64,000 nt of DNA from Heterodera schachtii (lineage: Eukaryota; Nematoda; Chromadorea; Rhabditida; Heteroderidae), in the NCBI GenBank assembly GCA_023374025.1, contig SIJG01000094.1, positions 165,763-229,762 on the forward strand. The letters are read 5' to 3'. The position numbers were made by a program, and so were the translations under genes. A model generated the notes under the pieces. It was not told the origin of the DNA. It saw nothing but the letters and a program-made list of their open reading frames with translations, and did not search any database. Positions 1-11,112 of this stretch are shown one piece after another; within the stretch, counting starts at the first letter, position 1, and every line of letters begins with the position of its first letter.

Positions 1-130
1 CGATCTCACCAATTGGAATTTGATTTGATGCTCTCTCTTTCATTTGTTGATTCTTTCGTTTGAATACAACATACTTTTAATACCAATTCAAATGTTTAAG
101 CCTATTAAATTGTTTTTGGCCCGATTTAAA
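1..130 (+). other. 3' flank of an A-type family gene lying left of the window
   Basis: The sequence matches the downstream flank of the A-type fragment that ends at 9661 (compare 9728-9840). No coding exon is visible here. The interval 131-318 holds no recognised feature until the B-type promoter. Confidence 0.6.
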
Positions 131-318
131 ATTGGTCAAAATGGGGACTTATAACTTTTTAGAACGGTCAAAACCGAAAAATAATCTTAAACAAACCGAT
201 AGGACATTTTACACTCAAACAAAATTAAAATGCAAAGAAAGAAGAATGGCATTCGCGTCAAACGACCCGTTCCTTTTTATACCCGACAAACGCCGGACTT
301 TTCCCACCCCAAATTGTT

Positions 319-345
319 GCGCTAATATTTTAGTATAAAAATGCC
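319..345 (+). promoter_or_regulatory. B-type core promoter with TATA box
   Basis: It contains GCTAATATTTTAGTATAAAA with TATAAAA at 334-340, 78 bp upstream of the ATG at 418. The same cassette lies upstream of the B genes at 17339 and 38962, and in reverse at 13655-13680 and 26789-26812. A second conserved block, CCCGACAAA...CTTTTCCCACCCC, sits just upstream. That this is a promoter is inferred from conservation and position. Confidence 0.7.
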
Positions 346-417
346 TTTTTCTTCCTCTCCTCCTCATTCCATTCTCTCATTATTCGCCCTATATTTTCCG
401 GTCATTTGTTCCTGCAA

Positions 418-1974
418 ATGTCTTCAGAAATTCTGTACGTTTATTATTCTCTTTATTTTTCTGACATTTTGCATTTTCTTTTGCTTTAATTTTGACCATC
501 AGAATTGGGAGATGAAAATTTCAAAAGCATTTTTGAAGGATTAGCTTTTTGGAGGCTAAAAAATTCATATTTTAATTCCCTCGCTTTGGTGCTTTTCCTT
601 TTCCTAATTAATAATTCATATTTCCCTAAATTCATTTCCAGTTGGTCTGCCGTGTTTCTTCTATTGGTCAATTATGCCAGCATTCTTTTTTGCTTCTTTT
701 TGGACAATGCCAAAAAACGACGACGCCCTCACAAAAAAGAAATGTAAAAAAAAACAACAAAAAATTTGGAATTTCATAAAATTCTCCCCAATTTTTAGCT
801 TTATCTGTGGCGACTGTTGGCTTTTGGTGTTCGATTTTCTTGCGCCTTCCCAACTTGGCCTTGAAATTGCACTGATCAATCGCCGCTTTGACCGCATCGT
901 CGACGAACACTTCAAAACACGCAAATGGAAATTGAACAAACAATTTCTTATTCAATGGGACATTCAAGAAAATGGGACCAAACAAATGCAAATTGTCAAT
1001 TCCGATGGAAATCCATTGCCAATCCCTCGAATTCCGTTGTCGAACAAAATCATCGGATCCAGCAAATGCATTCAGATCATGTAAAAATTGATTAATTTGT
1101 AATTTTTGTCTAAATTTTCTGTTTTTCAGTTACATCGATCAAAATGTCGTCGCATTTCTCCGCCGTTTTCACCGTCGTATTTTCGCCGTTTGTACAACCG
1201 ATTTGTACATTATCACCGAAAATGTTCGCATTTTGGACTTTGTTATGCTCAACATTTGGCCCATGTTTCGCCATTCTATGCATGTGTTGTATTTGAATAC
1301 CATCGCTTTTCGCCGTATGCGTCAATTTGCCCCGTCATTTCTCAGCGATTGTCCATCACTTCGCTTTGTCTGTTTCAAAGATGCCATTCTGCCCGAATTT
1401 CCACACGATGAAAGTGCCAACGCGTCGGATGGCCAAGCTGTGACCAAATGGTTGTTCACGCCTCGTCCGAATGGTGTGCCGAAATTGTTTCAATGCTCTG
1501 TTAATTCAACGGAGGAGCAATGGTCGTCAATGATGGAACAGCTCAAAGCGGTGATTATCCCTAATTAATCGGATTTCTATGATTTTTGTCTACTTTTTTT
1601 AGGCATTTTCCAATGCTTCTTCTCCGGTTACTTTTCGCATTCACTTTCGGTCCTCTTCTCCGCTTCACTCTGTTGTGCCATTTGATCTGATCAATGCAGT
1701 GACTGGGGAGAAATTAATGATTCGACAATCAGCAAATAATTTTTGGCTCGACCGTTGTCCAATTGGATGGGATGATGGAAATTGGGAAAATGTGTGCAAA
1801 GAAGTTAATGCTCGACCGAATCCAATTGAAATTCGGATCAGAGACGGCGGATACGACGATGGGTGAGCAATTTTTTGAAAAATTTCATTTTGTTTATGAA
1901 TCCAATCAACAATTTTACAATATTTTTTCAGTCTTCTCCTCGACGCCGCTTCTCCCGGGCCGAGTGATCACTGA
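418..1974 (+). CDS. B-type F-box-like protein with N-terminal membrane anchor (intact, 374 aa)
   Basis: Six exons with consistent phases: 418-434, 642-743, 799-1080, 1130-1550, 1603-1862 and 1932-1974. Residues 7-26 form a hydrophobic segment (WSAVFLLLVNYASILFCFFL) followed by KKRRRPHKK, which by the positive-inside rule suggests an anchor with the C-terminus in the cytosol. Residues about 41-85 are F-box-like (CWLLVFDFLAPSQLGLEIAL). Later exons carry FLSDCPSL, SDGQAVTKWLFTP and the VPFDLINAVTGEKL...RCPIGWD module, and the protein ends SPGPSDH. The family is known to me as an expanded F-box-containing group in cyst nematodes. A ubiquitin-ligase role is inferred. No frameshift or stop is seen. 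Confidence 0.85.
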
Positions 1975-2826
1975 TCAGAAGCAGGAGAAATGAATTATAT
2001 TAATTGATCGATTGATTGCAATCCCTGATTGAAATGATATTGGCATAGTGCCATTTCAATATTGTATATAATTTGTTTGTATATATTTGGCCTTTGTTTG
2101 CTCGCAAATGCGTCCTCATTTCCACTGTACATATATAATATTTATATAAAATTCAGTGTGAGTAATCGCTGATAAAAAATGGCTTATGAATAAAAGCGAA
2201 TTGAAGCATTCTTTCCTTTTCGATGGTCTCACAAGCATTATGCAAAATACTAGTCCTGGTCAAAATTTTAGGACCTAGAAGTCCTGAAAAAAGTCATTTA
2301 ATCCTGAAATCGGACCTTGGTCAAAATTCTCTTATTCTTTCCGGAAATTTTTCAAAAGTCCGAACTCTACCTCTCTCCCTCACTCGTTAACTGCAAAATA
2401 AACAAATTTTTTAATTTAAAAAATTCATAAAAAGAAAACATAAATTCTATCTCAATTTTATGAAATCCAAAAAGGGATCGATAGATCATTTGTCAAATAA
2501 TAATTAATCCATTCATTCCACTGATCACTGCTTGGCCCCGCGGCACTCGAGCACACATTTTCGTCACTTTTATCCGCTGGCAGAGACAATGGCCCAAATT
2601 TTTTAATGAAATATGCTAAAAAATATGGTCAAAATTCTTAATTTTTCCCCCGGCGGCGCCTATCGGCACCGCCGGACTATAAAAATTTGCTCAAAATCAC
2701 AAAATTTGGTCATTTTTGTGGACAAATCTGTTAACAAATCGTTTTTTTTGCATGCCAAATGAGGCTTTGAAAATATTCATCTGCCATCCCTGATTAAGAC
2801 CAAAGTGTGCTGCTAATTGCCACAAA
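1975..2826 (+). other. B-type 3' UTR and intergenic DNA
   Basis: 2000-2190 is the 3' block shared by all B copies, with the small hairpin TGGCATAGTGCCA near 2040 and a conserved tail ending near ATAAAAAATGGCTTATG. Positions 2199-2206 (AATTGAAG) are the unoccupied version of the site used by the element at 61339-62669. A GC-rich palindrome lies at 2651-2675. No other gene is seen. Confidence 0.6.
2651..2675. repeat. Dispersed GC-rich near-palindrome (CGGCGGCGCCTATCGGCACC class)
   Basis: A 25-nt motif ending GCCGCCGG or its complement, in an AT-rich setting. Further copies are near 20343, 29321, 29547 and 43313 (+), and near 48720, 49922, 52533 and 57226 (complement). The central bases vary (CTATCG, CTACCG, TTTCGG) while the arms stay. 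It occurs in intergenic DNA and in one intron. Confidence 0.75.
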
Positions 2827-3990
2827 ATGAAGCGACGTTAAAGAAAATGTGAGAAATTAACAACAATGAAATTTCTCATTTTAATTAATTAATTTTCACG
2901 CTTTTCAGTTGGATTTGTAGCGATGTGTGGATGGATATTGTCCCTTTCTTTGAACGTGTTGAACTTGGCCTCATGTTGGCACCGATTTCGCCCCGTTTCG
3001 ATGCTTTAATTGACGCGCATTTCGATGGCAAATCAGAATTGACAATTTGGAGAGTATCGCAATTCAAAAAGACAAAACTGCTGAAAAAGCTGTGGTTTGT
3101 GTATTTATGTGTGACAAAGTGCAATTTCCGATGCCGGACCGTCCGTTGCCCTACAAAATTCGCTTTAAGGACCTTCTGATTTAGTAATTCGAACATTTCT
3201 ATATACAAACATACATAGGTATTTAAATGTTTTTTTCGGTAAAATTGAAGAATTCGGCCAATTTTGATTTTTATAATAATTTAAAATACATTTTCCGATT
3301 CCTCTCATGGAGATAAGTCGATTGGTACCATTTTTAGGGCCCGGCGACATTTCTGAACAGAATTATGAGCCTGGGACTACTAAATCCTGGGCCTATAATT
3401 TTGTTCAGAACTGTCGCCCGGGGCCCTTAAAGTGTACTAACAATCGTCGATTTCACTAATTAAGTGTAATTAATTATGAAAATCGAGTTAGTCTGTCATC
3501 TTCTTCAATTTCTTTCTATTTTCAGCTACATTGACCATTCCGTGATCACAAATTTCTCCGTTCCAACAAGCACATTTGGGACAGAAATGGCATGTACCCC
3601 GGCCTAATTGATGTCATTAGTGATTTTGATGGGCCAAATGTAATTTCTTCTGCTGGCCAAGCGTTGACCAAATGGCTTCACACGCCGAGAAAATACGGGC
3701 AACCATTGCGTTGTTGCTACCATTTTTATCCAACAAATCTCGAATGGGTCAACAATTTCAAGAAGGTGGCCGGCCACATTATCTTTAATCCACTAATTGA
3801 TTGATGATTGCCTTTGATTTGAATCGACTAATTGATTTAATTGCGCTTGATTTACGCTTTGTTCTTTGTTTAGACTTTTCTCTGTGCCACCGCTTCGGTC
3901 AGTTACACCGTTCAATTTAAACTGTTCGAACCCGCCGAGCCATTTGAATTGGTGAACGAACGAACAAATGAGAAGCTGACGCTGGAGGAA
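2827..3990 (+). pseudogene. A-type F-box-like pseudogene, 3'-truncated
   Basis: The start exon (ATGAAGCGACG at 2827) has lost a base at the donor. Exon 2 begins at 2909 with WICSDVWMDIVPFF and changes frame near 3110-3125: the conserved PDRPLPYKIRFKDL is encoded in another frame. Exon 3 (3526-3765) has an extra base near 3550 and lacks its centre, passing from the HIWDR region to DGPN...GQALTKWLHTP. Exon 4 is cut after EKLTLEE at about 3990, where a duplicated copy of upstream sequence begins. The features are read directly; loss of function is inferred. Confidence 0.85.
3335..3429. repeat. 95-bp hairpin repeat inside a pseudogene intron
   Basis: The left arm TAGGGCCCGGCGACATTTCT is mirrored by a right arm ending GCCCGGGGCCCTTA, and the loop is near CTACTAAAT. 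A broken copy of the left arm lies near 4732-4752. It is short enough to be a solo MITE. I found no target-site duplication. Confidence 0.6.
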
Positions 3991-4000
3991 ATGTATTTTT

Positions 4001-4625
4001 GTGGACAAATCTGTTAACAAATCGTATTAAAAATCACAAAATTTTTCTTGCTCAAATTGATCATGGACAGTCAAAAATACAATATTTGAACATTTTAAAC
4101 GTGTTTTGAATAAATTTGTAAAAATGAGGCTTTTTGACCCAAAATGAGGTTTTTTTTGCATGCCTAATGAGGCTTTTGAAAATATTCATCTGCCATCCCT
4201 GATTAAGACCAAAGTGTGCTGCTAATTGCCACAAAATGAAGCGACGTTAAAGAAAATGTGAGAAATTAACAACAATGAAATTTCTCATTTTAATTAATTA
4301 ATTTTCACGCTTTTCAGTTGGATTTGTAGCGATGTGTGGATGGATATTGTCCCTTTCTTTGAACGTGTTGAAATTGGCCTCATGTTGGCACCGATTTCGC
4401 TTCGTTTCAATGCTTTAGTTGACGCGCATTTCGATGGCAAATCAGAATTGACAATTTGGAGAGTATCGCAATTCAAAAAGACAAAACTGCTGAAAAAGCT
4501 GTGGTTTGTGTATTTATGTGTGACAAAGTGCAATTTCCGATGCCGGACCGTCCGCTGCCCTACAAAATTCGCTTTAATGACCTTCACATTTCGTAATTCG
4601 AACATTTATAAACACAAACTTAGAT
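4001..4625. repeat. Segmental duplication of 2716-3240
   Basis: From TGTGGACAAATCTG onward this stretch repeats the sequence upstream of and within the first A pseudogene. It has an extra block of about 110 bp (4028-4150) and scattered substitutions. The exon-2 frameshift is shared, so the duplication is younger than the lesion. Confidence 0.8.
4236..4596 (+). pseudogene. A-type F-box-like pseudogene, exons 1-2 only (second copy)
   Basis: The start exon at 4236 has the same missing donor base as the copy at 2827. Exon 2 starts at 4318 and carries the same internal frameshift after FVYLCVTK. No exon 3 follows; the sequence changes to unrelated DNA after about 4755. This is a duplicate of an already dead gene. 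Confidence 0.85.
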
Positions 4626-4952
4626 ACATATTTAGATGGGGTCGCTTTCGGTAACATTGAAGAATTTGGCTGATTTCGGTTTTAAAACACATTTTCCGAT
4701 TTTCTCGTTGAGAAAATTTAATTGGTACAATTTTTATGGCCCGGCGACAATTCTGACTGTTGGTGTGTCCCAAATCGAACAGCAGGGACATTCACTCGAT
4801 TCTCCAATTTGGCTTTTTTGAGCATGGGCCTTCGGGGCATGGCTTTTGCAGGTTGGGAATTGAGCAGCAGTTTTCTCATTTTTGACGTTGGACGAATGAA
4901 TCCTTGTGGGACGTCTCGGTCTCGAGTCTCGAGAAATGTTCGGTCTCGAACA

Positions 4953-5575
4953 CAGGGGTGTTATCGCCAAAACCTAAAAACCCGGCAAACCAGTTGAAAT
5001 ACCCGGCAAAAACCCGGCAATTTTTTTTAGGTCAATTGTTCACTGTAAAAAACGTCAATCACCACTTTTCACCTGTTTGAGCAAGTTTGGCAATGAAAGA
5101 AAATAATTGTGAACATTTAGGCACGAAAATTTTTGAATTGAATTTGATTGAAATAAGAGAATTCAACAAAGGTATGCCAATACTATTCCTCTCGTCCGTT
5201 TTAATGTTCTTGAGAACAGAAAAGACAGATTCACAAAAGGCATTGGAAGGGAAAATTGATAGAATTGCAGAGACTAGTGATTTGAGCAGGACAAATTAGG
5301 ATTTTTTGAAAATAGCCGCCCATTTTTCATCCACCTGCTAAGCTAGAGACTAGAGATCGAATAAAATAAACCTGAATAATGAACGTTAGCTATAGTTGGC
5401 TCTTAATTTGGTGAAATGTTTAATAAAATTCAAATAAATGAGTATAGAACAGGAAACCCGGCAAAAAAAGCAAAACACGGCAAAAACCAGGCAATTTCAA
5501 AAACCCGGCAAAAACCCGGCACGGACCCCAAAAACCCGGCAAATGCCGGGTTTACCAGGTAAAATAACACCCCTG
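4953..5575. mobile_element. hAT-like MITE (623 bp) with perfect 8-bp target duplication
   Basis: It starts CAGGGGTGTTAT and ends ATAACACCCCTG. The flanks are CTCGAACA at 4945-4952 and 5576-5583, an exact 8-bp duplication. Both subterminal regions carry runs of AACCCGGCAAA-like repeats. No transposase ORF is present. An 8-bp duplication with CAGGG ends fits the hAT superfamily. Confidence 0.9.
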
Positions 5576-5583
5576 CTCGAACA

Positions 5584-5960
5584 TCAATCACTACTCTCTA
5601 CTGGTTTTCCTTAACTACTCACGCTCACTCTCTTTTCTCTCTGCCAAGCCTTCTTTGCCCTCCCTGCCCTTCTCTCTTTTTCTTTTGCCCTCTATCTTTC
5701 TCCCATCTCTTTCTCTCTATACATTTATTTTCCCAATTCTCTCATTCAATGGTCGGATTCTCTTTCTCTTCTGCTGCTGTTCTTCCTTCCTCACTTATCT
5801 CCTCCTTCTCCTCTTCTTGTTCCACACTTCCCATTTCCTCCTCCCGCTTCCATACAATCGATTATATTTTTTCGCTTTTTCCTACCCATTCAAATTAAGG
5901 CTCTATTTTTTTCAAAAAACAACCTTATTAAACATTCTTTTATATCATTCGATAGCCCAA
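5584..5960. other. Pyrimidine-rich tract
   Basis: About 300 bp of strand-biased C/T sequence (CTCTTTTC, CCCTTCTCTC) with no family exon. An open frame exists only because pyrimidine-only codons avoid stops. 5961-6100 resembles the inner part of the foldback relics (TACCAAGAATGTTTACTTTG). Confidence 0.6.
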
Positions 5961-6198
5961 CGAGTCCTCTATTAACCTGCTAAATTTCAAGAAAATTCAT
6001 TATGTTTCAAAAAAATACCAAGAATGTTTACTTTGGTTTACATTTACAAAAGTTATGGTGCATTAAAGTTGCAAAAAAATTTATGGTCGTGTGAACTGCA
6101 ATAGAGCCAAAAATTTTACTGCATTTTTGGAATATAAATACAGTTTTACTTAGTTAACAATCACAACTTACGACAAAAGTGAGCTAATTGTAGCAAAA

Positions 6199-7441
6199 AT
6201 GAACAGACGGTAAGGAATTTTCCGAAAAATTAATATTTTTATTTTTTCCTAATTTTTTCCTATGTTTCAGTTGGATTTGTAGCGAAGTGTGGATGGACAT
6301 TCTCCCATCCTTTGACCATGCCCAACTTGGTCTCAAAATGGCATTGCTTTCCGACCGTTTCGATGTTTTGGTGGACGCACATTTTGATGGAAAAACAACG
6401 GAATTGGCAATTTGGAGACGTATCAGAATTGACAAGGACAAAGGACCAGAACCGAAACTGTCTGTTTTTATCGATGGCAGATGGGTGGATTTTCCGATGC
6501 CGGATCGTGCGCTGCCAAATAAAATTCGCTTTAAGGACCTTCAGATTGAGTAATTTTTAAACTTTTATATGTTTTAAAGCATTTTATATTTTATCAGGTA
6601 TATTGACCACTCCGTCATTGAATTTATCCGTGCCAACAAGCACATTTGGGACAGAATGGGCACCAGTTTGGATTTGGTTATTAAAAATGTCCAACCAATT
6701 TGGGATGTTTTGGTCCGTGAAATTTGGCGAATTTTTGCGCCAAACATTCGCCATTTCGTTGTCAGAGATGGCGATGCTTTGGACAGTTTGCGTCGCCGCA
6801 CTTCGCCGACAATTCTCACTGATCTTGATCATCTGAATGCAATCAATTCCAATTATCTGTTGCCTGATGCAATTTGTGATGATGGGCCAAATGCAACTGC
6901 TGGCCAAGTGTTGTCCAAATGGTTGCACACGCCGAGCAAAAATGGACTTTTGAAGCGATTGGTTTGCTGGAGTCGTTCACAAAGAAAAGAATGGATTAAC
7001 AATTTCAAAGAGGTGGCCCGCCGTATTCCAATAATTTGTTTTTTGTTTTTTACCAATTTTGTTTAGACATTTCTCCGTGCCACCACTTCTGTCGCTTACA
7101 TTATTCAACTTACTTTTTATACGATACCAGCGCCAAATGAACAATTTGAATTGGTGAACGAAGGGACAAATGAGAAGCTGATAATGTGGGAAGAATCAGA
7201 GAATAATTTGCTTTTGAAGCGATGTCCAATTAGTGAAAAAGCGGCGACAATTCAATGGATATACGAAATTTGGGACGACAATTTGAACAATGTTCAATTT
7301 AATTTGTGGCGTGGCAGTGATAGCATTGGGTGAGCAGAGCAGTAAAGGATAATTGATCCAATTCAAATGCCACTAAATTTTAGGCCATTATCGCCACCAG
7401 CAGCGGAAAAAGAAAAAGCGGATGAAAGCAATGAAAATTAA
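6199..7441 (+). CDS. A-type F-box-like protein (intact, 341 aa)
   Basis: Five exons with matching phases: 6199-6209, 6271-6549, 6598-7012, 7067-7329 and 7384-7441. The 11-nt start exon encodes MNRR across the junction. The F-box-like part reads WICSEVWMDILPSFDHAQLG then ALLSDRFDVLVDAHFDG (residues about 5-45). The central exon has YIDHSVIEFIRANKHIWDR, RRTSPTILTDLDHLNAI and ATAGQVLSKWLHTP. The C-terminal exon has FELVNEGTNEKL and LLKRCPISEKAA, and the tail is acidic. No membrane segment is seen, unlike B-type. Function as a substrate adaptor is inferred from the F-box. Confidence 0.85.
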
Positions 7442-7503
7442 TTATGTTTAAGAAATGGTCGAACCAATTGGATTTTGATTTGATGCTCATTTTATCTCAG
7501 AAA

Positions 7504-7871
7504 CGGTTTACCGCAGTTGGGCACCAGCATGTTTTTGGAATGTAACTTTTTTTATTTGTTATCCAAATCCAACAATCTTGGTATCATTCGGTAACTCTTC
7601 AGATGCGCTAATAGCCTGCAAAATTCCAAAAAATTTTGTCAATTCTGAACAAATTTATGGCCAAAAAAGTTAGAAAATTTGGCTTTTTGAATTCTTCTGG
7701 CCATAACTTTTTTTTAACCTCAACGAGATTTTTCAAAATTTTGCAGGCTAATAGAGGACATCTAGAGCTATCGAATGATACCAACAGAGTTGGATTTGGT
7801 TGACAAAGAAAAAAGTTATAGCCAGAAAAGTGCTGGCGCCTAAACGTGCCGGCGCCCAACTGAGCCGGTCC
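7504..7871. mobile_element. Foldback hAT-like MITE (368 bp), TSD CTCAGAAA
   Basis: Flanked by CTCAGAAA at 7496-7503 and 7872-7879. The ends are CGGTTTACCGCAGTTGGG and CCCAACTGAGCCGGTCCG. The left arm has one TTGGGC...CCAGC unit and the right arm two. The body has two mirrored blocks containing TTGGTATCATTCG. The same spot in the paralogous 3' flank at 9765-9785 is empty (CTCAGAAATG), which confirms an insertion. Confidence 0.9.
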
Positions 7872-7879
7872 GCTCAGAA

Positions 7880-9217
7880 ATGCTCTTTCACTTTCATTTG
7901 TTGATTCTTTAATTTGAATTAGTGTTTTTACCCATTTCCGACTGAAATTGAAATAAAAAATTTTTTTTTTTTTGCGGAGCGCTTTCTCTAAAACTTTGTC
8001 AAAAAAAAGTTAGAAACAGGAAAATTTACATTTCGCCATATTTGGGAGTTTTTGATAAAAGTTTTACATAAAAATGAGCATTTTGAGGATTTTTTCCAAA
8101 TCAGCATCCTTCGCCACTAAAAAACTATTTTGGAAATTGGCCATTAAAATAATTTTTTGCCACTATTTTGGCATTTTGTCATTATTTTTGCCACTATTTT
8201 GACATTTTTGAAAAATTTCCCAAAAAATGGAATTAAAACAAAAAATACACCCCAAAAATCGACCTAAAAATTCAAAAAATACACCACTAAGAATCGACCT
8301 AAAAAATTTTCAAAAAATACACCCCTAAGAGTTGGAAAAATTTCACAAAAATTCTTCCCCAGAAAATTTTTTTTCTTTTTTTCAATATTTGCTAAGAAAA
8401 TATTTTGTAACTGCAATCATTGAATAAAAAACTGTTTGCCTTAATTTTAAATTATTTTCAAATTAAAGACAGCTATTTAAAAAATTACACACGCTAAATT
8501 TAGAAATTTTTCGCCACTATTTTGCCACTATTTTGGCATTTTTTGGTCACTATTAGTTAATTATTTTGGGGTTTTTTGCCACTAAATATCCTCGCCCTAA
8601 TCATCATTGATCCCGTGAAAAGAAGCAAAATGATGGATATATCAGCAGAATTGAATTAACTTTTTTATTTGTCAACCAAAGCCAACATTTTTGTATCATT
8701 CGAAAGCTTAATATGTTTAAAAGCTTTCTAAGATATTGCTTGTCGATTAGATAATTACCAAAAAAGTTATAACATGAAAACTGCGCAAAATTTTTTCTTA
8801 ATAACTTTTTCATATGGAAGATAAATTTGTTTTTTTTTTCTTAAGCTAATAGAGCATGTGAATAGCCTTTCGAATGATGCCAATAATGTTGGATTTGGGG
8901 TACTAATGCAGTTTGTATACACAATTTGCTTATTTTTTCAAAAAAATTTTAAAATATTTTTATTGGGCAATGGTAAAGAATTATGGTCCCTAATTTAACT
9001 TTTTTATTTTGACTCAAATACAGTTTCCGGGGATTTCTGAGGGTCCTGGTTATGAATCTGAACTCGGATTTGCCCAATTCCGAACCCCGGACCCTAAATT
9101 ATAACCGGTCAAATTTTTGGCAAAAGTACGTATTTTTATCCAATTAACAATTGAAGCATTGTTTTACATCAAAAAACTAGTTGTTGAATGGATTCGAGCT
9201 ACGAAGCTTTAACCCCA
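7880..9217. other. AT-rich gene-free DNA with element relics
   Basis: 8090-8590 holds repeats of TTTTGCCACTATTTTGGCA and the motif AATACACCCCTAAGA also seen inside hAT-like elements. 8640-8900 is a relic of the foldback body (TATCATTCGAAAGCTTAA). 8995-9180 is one arm of the foldback family seen whole at 19198-19552 (GAATCTGAACTCGGATTTGC). No gene is seen. Confidence 0.6.
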
Positions 9218-9661
9218 TTCGCCGTGCCACCGCTTCTTCTGTCAGCTACAAAATTTATTTTGATGTTTTACTGTCGCCAATTGAGCCATTTGAATTGGTG
9301 AATGAACGGACCAAAGAAAAGCTGACATTGGAAAAAGTGTCATATGGTGGTGGTGATGAATTCTTTAATGATTGGCTGTTGAAACGGTGCCCAATTAGTG
9401 AAAAGGCGGCGACGGATCAATGGGAAAACGACGAAAATTGGGACAACAATTTGAACACTGTCCAATTTAATTTGTGGGATGTCGGCATTAATTTCATTGG
9501 GTAAGTGTAAAAGATTAATTTAATTCATTCACCCAATTCAAATTGTGTTTAATTTTAGGCCATTATCGCGTCCAGCGACGAAGAAGAAAAAGAAGCGGGT
9601 CAAAGCAACGATGAAATGTTCTCGACGACTCCCGGACCAAGTGGATCAACGGAATGAGTGA
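9218..9661 (+). pseudogene. A-type fragment: C-terminal and tail exons only
   Basis: Exon 4 is recognisable from TTCGCCGTGCCACC (9218) to 9500 and encodes SPIEPFELVNERTKEKLTLE then LLKRCPISEKAATDQWEN. The tail exon is 9559-9661. The 5' part is replaced by a foldback arm. The tail has lost one base compared with the copy at 53149-53248, so a Glu-rich tail becomes Lys-rich (ATKKKKKRVKATMKCSRR). It has no promoter, F-box or start. Confidence 0.8.
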
Positions 9662-9928
9662 TCATTTTGAAAATGTCGTCTAATTGCGTGGAAATGAATG
9701 AATTAATTAATTAAATTTGAGAAATGATCGATCTCACCAATTGGAATTTGATTTGATGCTCATTTATTCTCTCAGAAATGCTTTTGTTGATTTTCTTTCA
9801 TTCGAATAAAACACACATTTGATATTAATTGAACAGTTTAAGTCTAAGCATTCTTTTTTAAGTTTTGCGTGTCAAAAATACCAATTGAGCTATTTAAGGA
9901 AAAATTTAGTTGGTTCATTGATTGGGTA

Positions 9929-10563
9929 CGTGGTGAGTCGTTCCACAAAAAAGCTCAGTGTGGGCGTTCCACAAAAAGCTCAGTGTGGGCGTTCCACAAA
10001 AAGCGCAGTGATTGATTGGCCATTTTCCGGAAGCCTATTGCACCCTTTTCGTGGCACCAAAAGTGCCTGATCCGGAACCCGGGCCAGCCCGGTTAAGAAC
10101 CATTTTTTGTTCGGTTTTTAAAGGGCTATCTCCCAGGCCGGGTCCGGTTCATGGTCCATTCACTTGGAGCCCGTCATGGGTCGGGCACATCTGCCGGATG
10201 ACCCTCAGCCTCTCCCCTGACCCTGTCGATGTCCAACCCAAACTAAGCGTGCCGGTACCAGCGGCTTTTTTGTACAGCTCGATGAGCTCTACAAAATGGT
10301 ATCAATGGCGTCCGTCTGTGTCTACTACAAATGGAGAAAATTGGCGAGAAGTGATGCGAAAAATTGAAAAATGAAAAAAAATTGAAAATGACTTCAGTCC
10401 CGCCGTACATTAGGGTTAACCGGACGGCACCGTGATTTGGTGAATTGAATTATTAAATTTATTTAATTAATTTATCAATCATTGAGCTTTTTGTGGAACG
10501 CCCACACTGAGCTTTTTTTGTGGAACGCCCACACTGAGCTTTTTTGTGGAACGACCTAGCACC
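9929..10563. mobile_element. MITE (635 bp) with tandem-repeat terminal arms
   Basis: Flanked by GATTGGGTA at 9920-9928 and 10564-10572. Each arm carries three copies of a roughly 25-bp unit (GTTCCACAAAAAGCTCAGTG + TGGGC). In both arms the innermost unit ends differently (CAGTGATTG left, CAATGATTG in the right-arm complement). The interior is GC-richer, with no transposase. Confidence 0.85.
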
Positions 10564-10572
10564 GATTGGGTA

Positions 10573-11112
10573 ATACTGCAGAATTGCGCTCTCGAGGAAA
10601 AATAAATTTAAAATTTTTTTTTTCTTGTCTTTTCTTTTGTCTATCTATGATTTTTTCGGGTTCATGGCAATTCGTACAATCGGCATTATTTATAAAAGCT
10701 TAGACATAAGCTTTCGGATTAAGCTTACGTTGAGCCTAGGCTTAGCCCTAAGCTTAGGCTTTGTTTTGTAAAAAAATTTTATTGTATGAGCTGCTATTTA
10801 CCCGATTTTTCATCAAGTCTTTGAATCTTTGTGTCTCGGATTCGGGGGTAAGTCGCGAATCTTAGGAAGTTTTCGGTAAGTATTCCTATTGATCATTCTC
10901 AATATATGCGCAGCTTTTACCGTTTTTATTATTAGCCATTTTATCAACGATAATTACTCACAATGAATTTCATATATACTCATAAAATACAATGGAAATG
11001 GACGCATTTGCGAACAAGCAAAAGTCAAATACAAACAAACAATTAGGCAATATTTAAAAGGCAAATTGCCAACATCATTTCAGTCAGACAATTTCGTCAC
11101 CAATCAATTAAT
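10573..11112. other. Gene-free DNA and reverse B-type 3' flank
   Basis: 10670-10770 has repeated AAGCTTA/TAAGCTT words. 10900-11110 is the B-type 3' block in reverse (complement of the 2030-2190 type), belonging to the gene that ends at 11113. Confidence 0.55.

Noticed and set aside
674..1084. Long open frames overlapping the introns of family genes, and antisense frames over F-box exons
   Set aside because: They are frame shadows. The exon model with consistent phases and conserved splice sites across paralogs explains the locus better.
5655..5975. A 106-aa open frame rich in Leu, Phe and Ser
   Set aside because: It is a by-product of a pyrimidine-rich tract that lacks stop codons; it shows no splice structure or paralog.
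10012..10374. A 120-aa Pro/Ser-rich frame
   Set aside because: It lies wholly within the 9929-10563 MITE interior, with GC-rich low-complexity composition and no relation to known domains.
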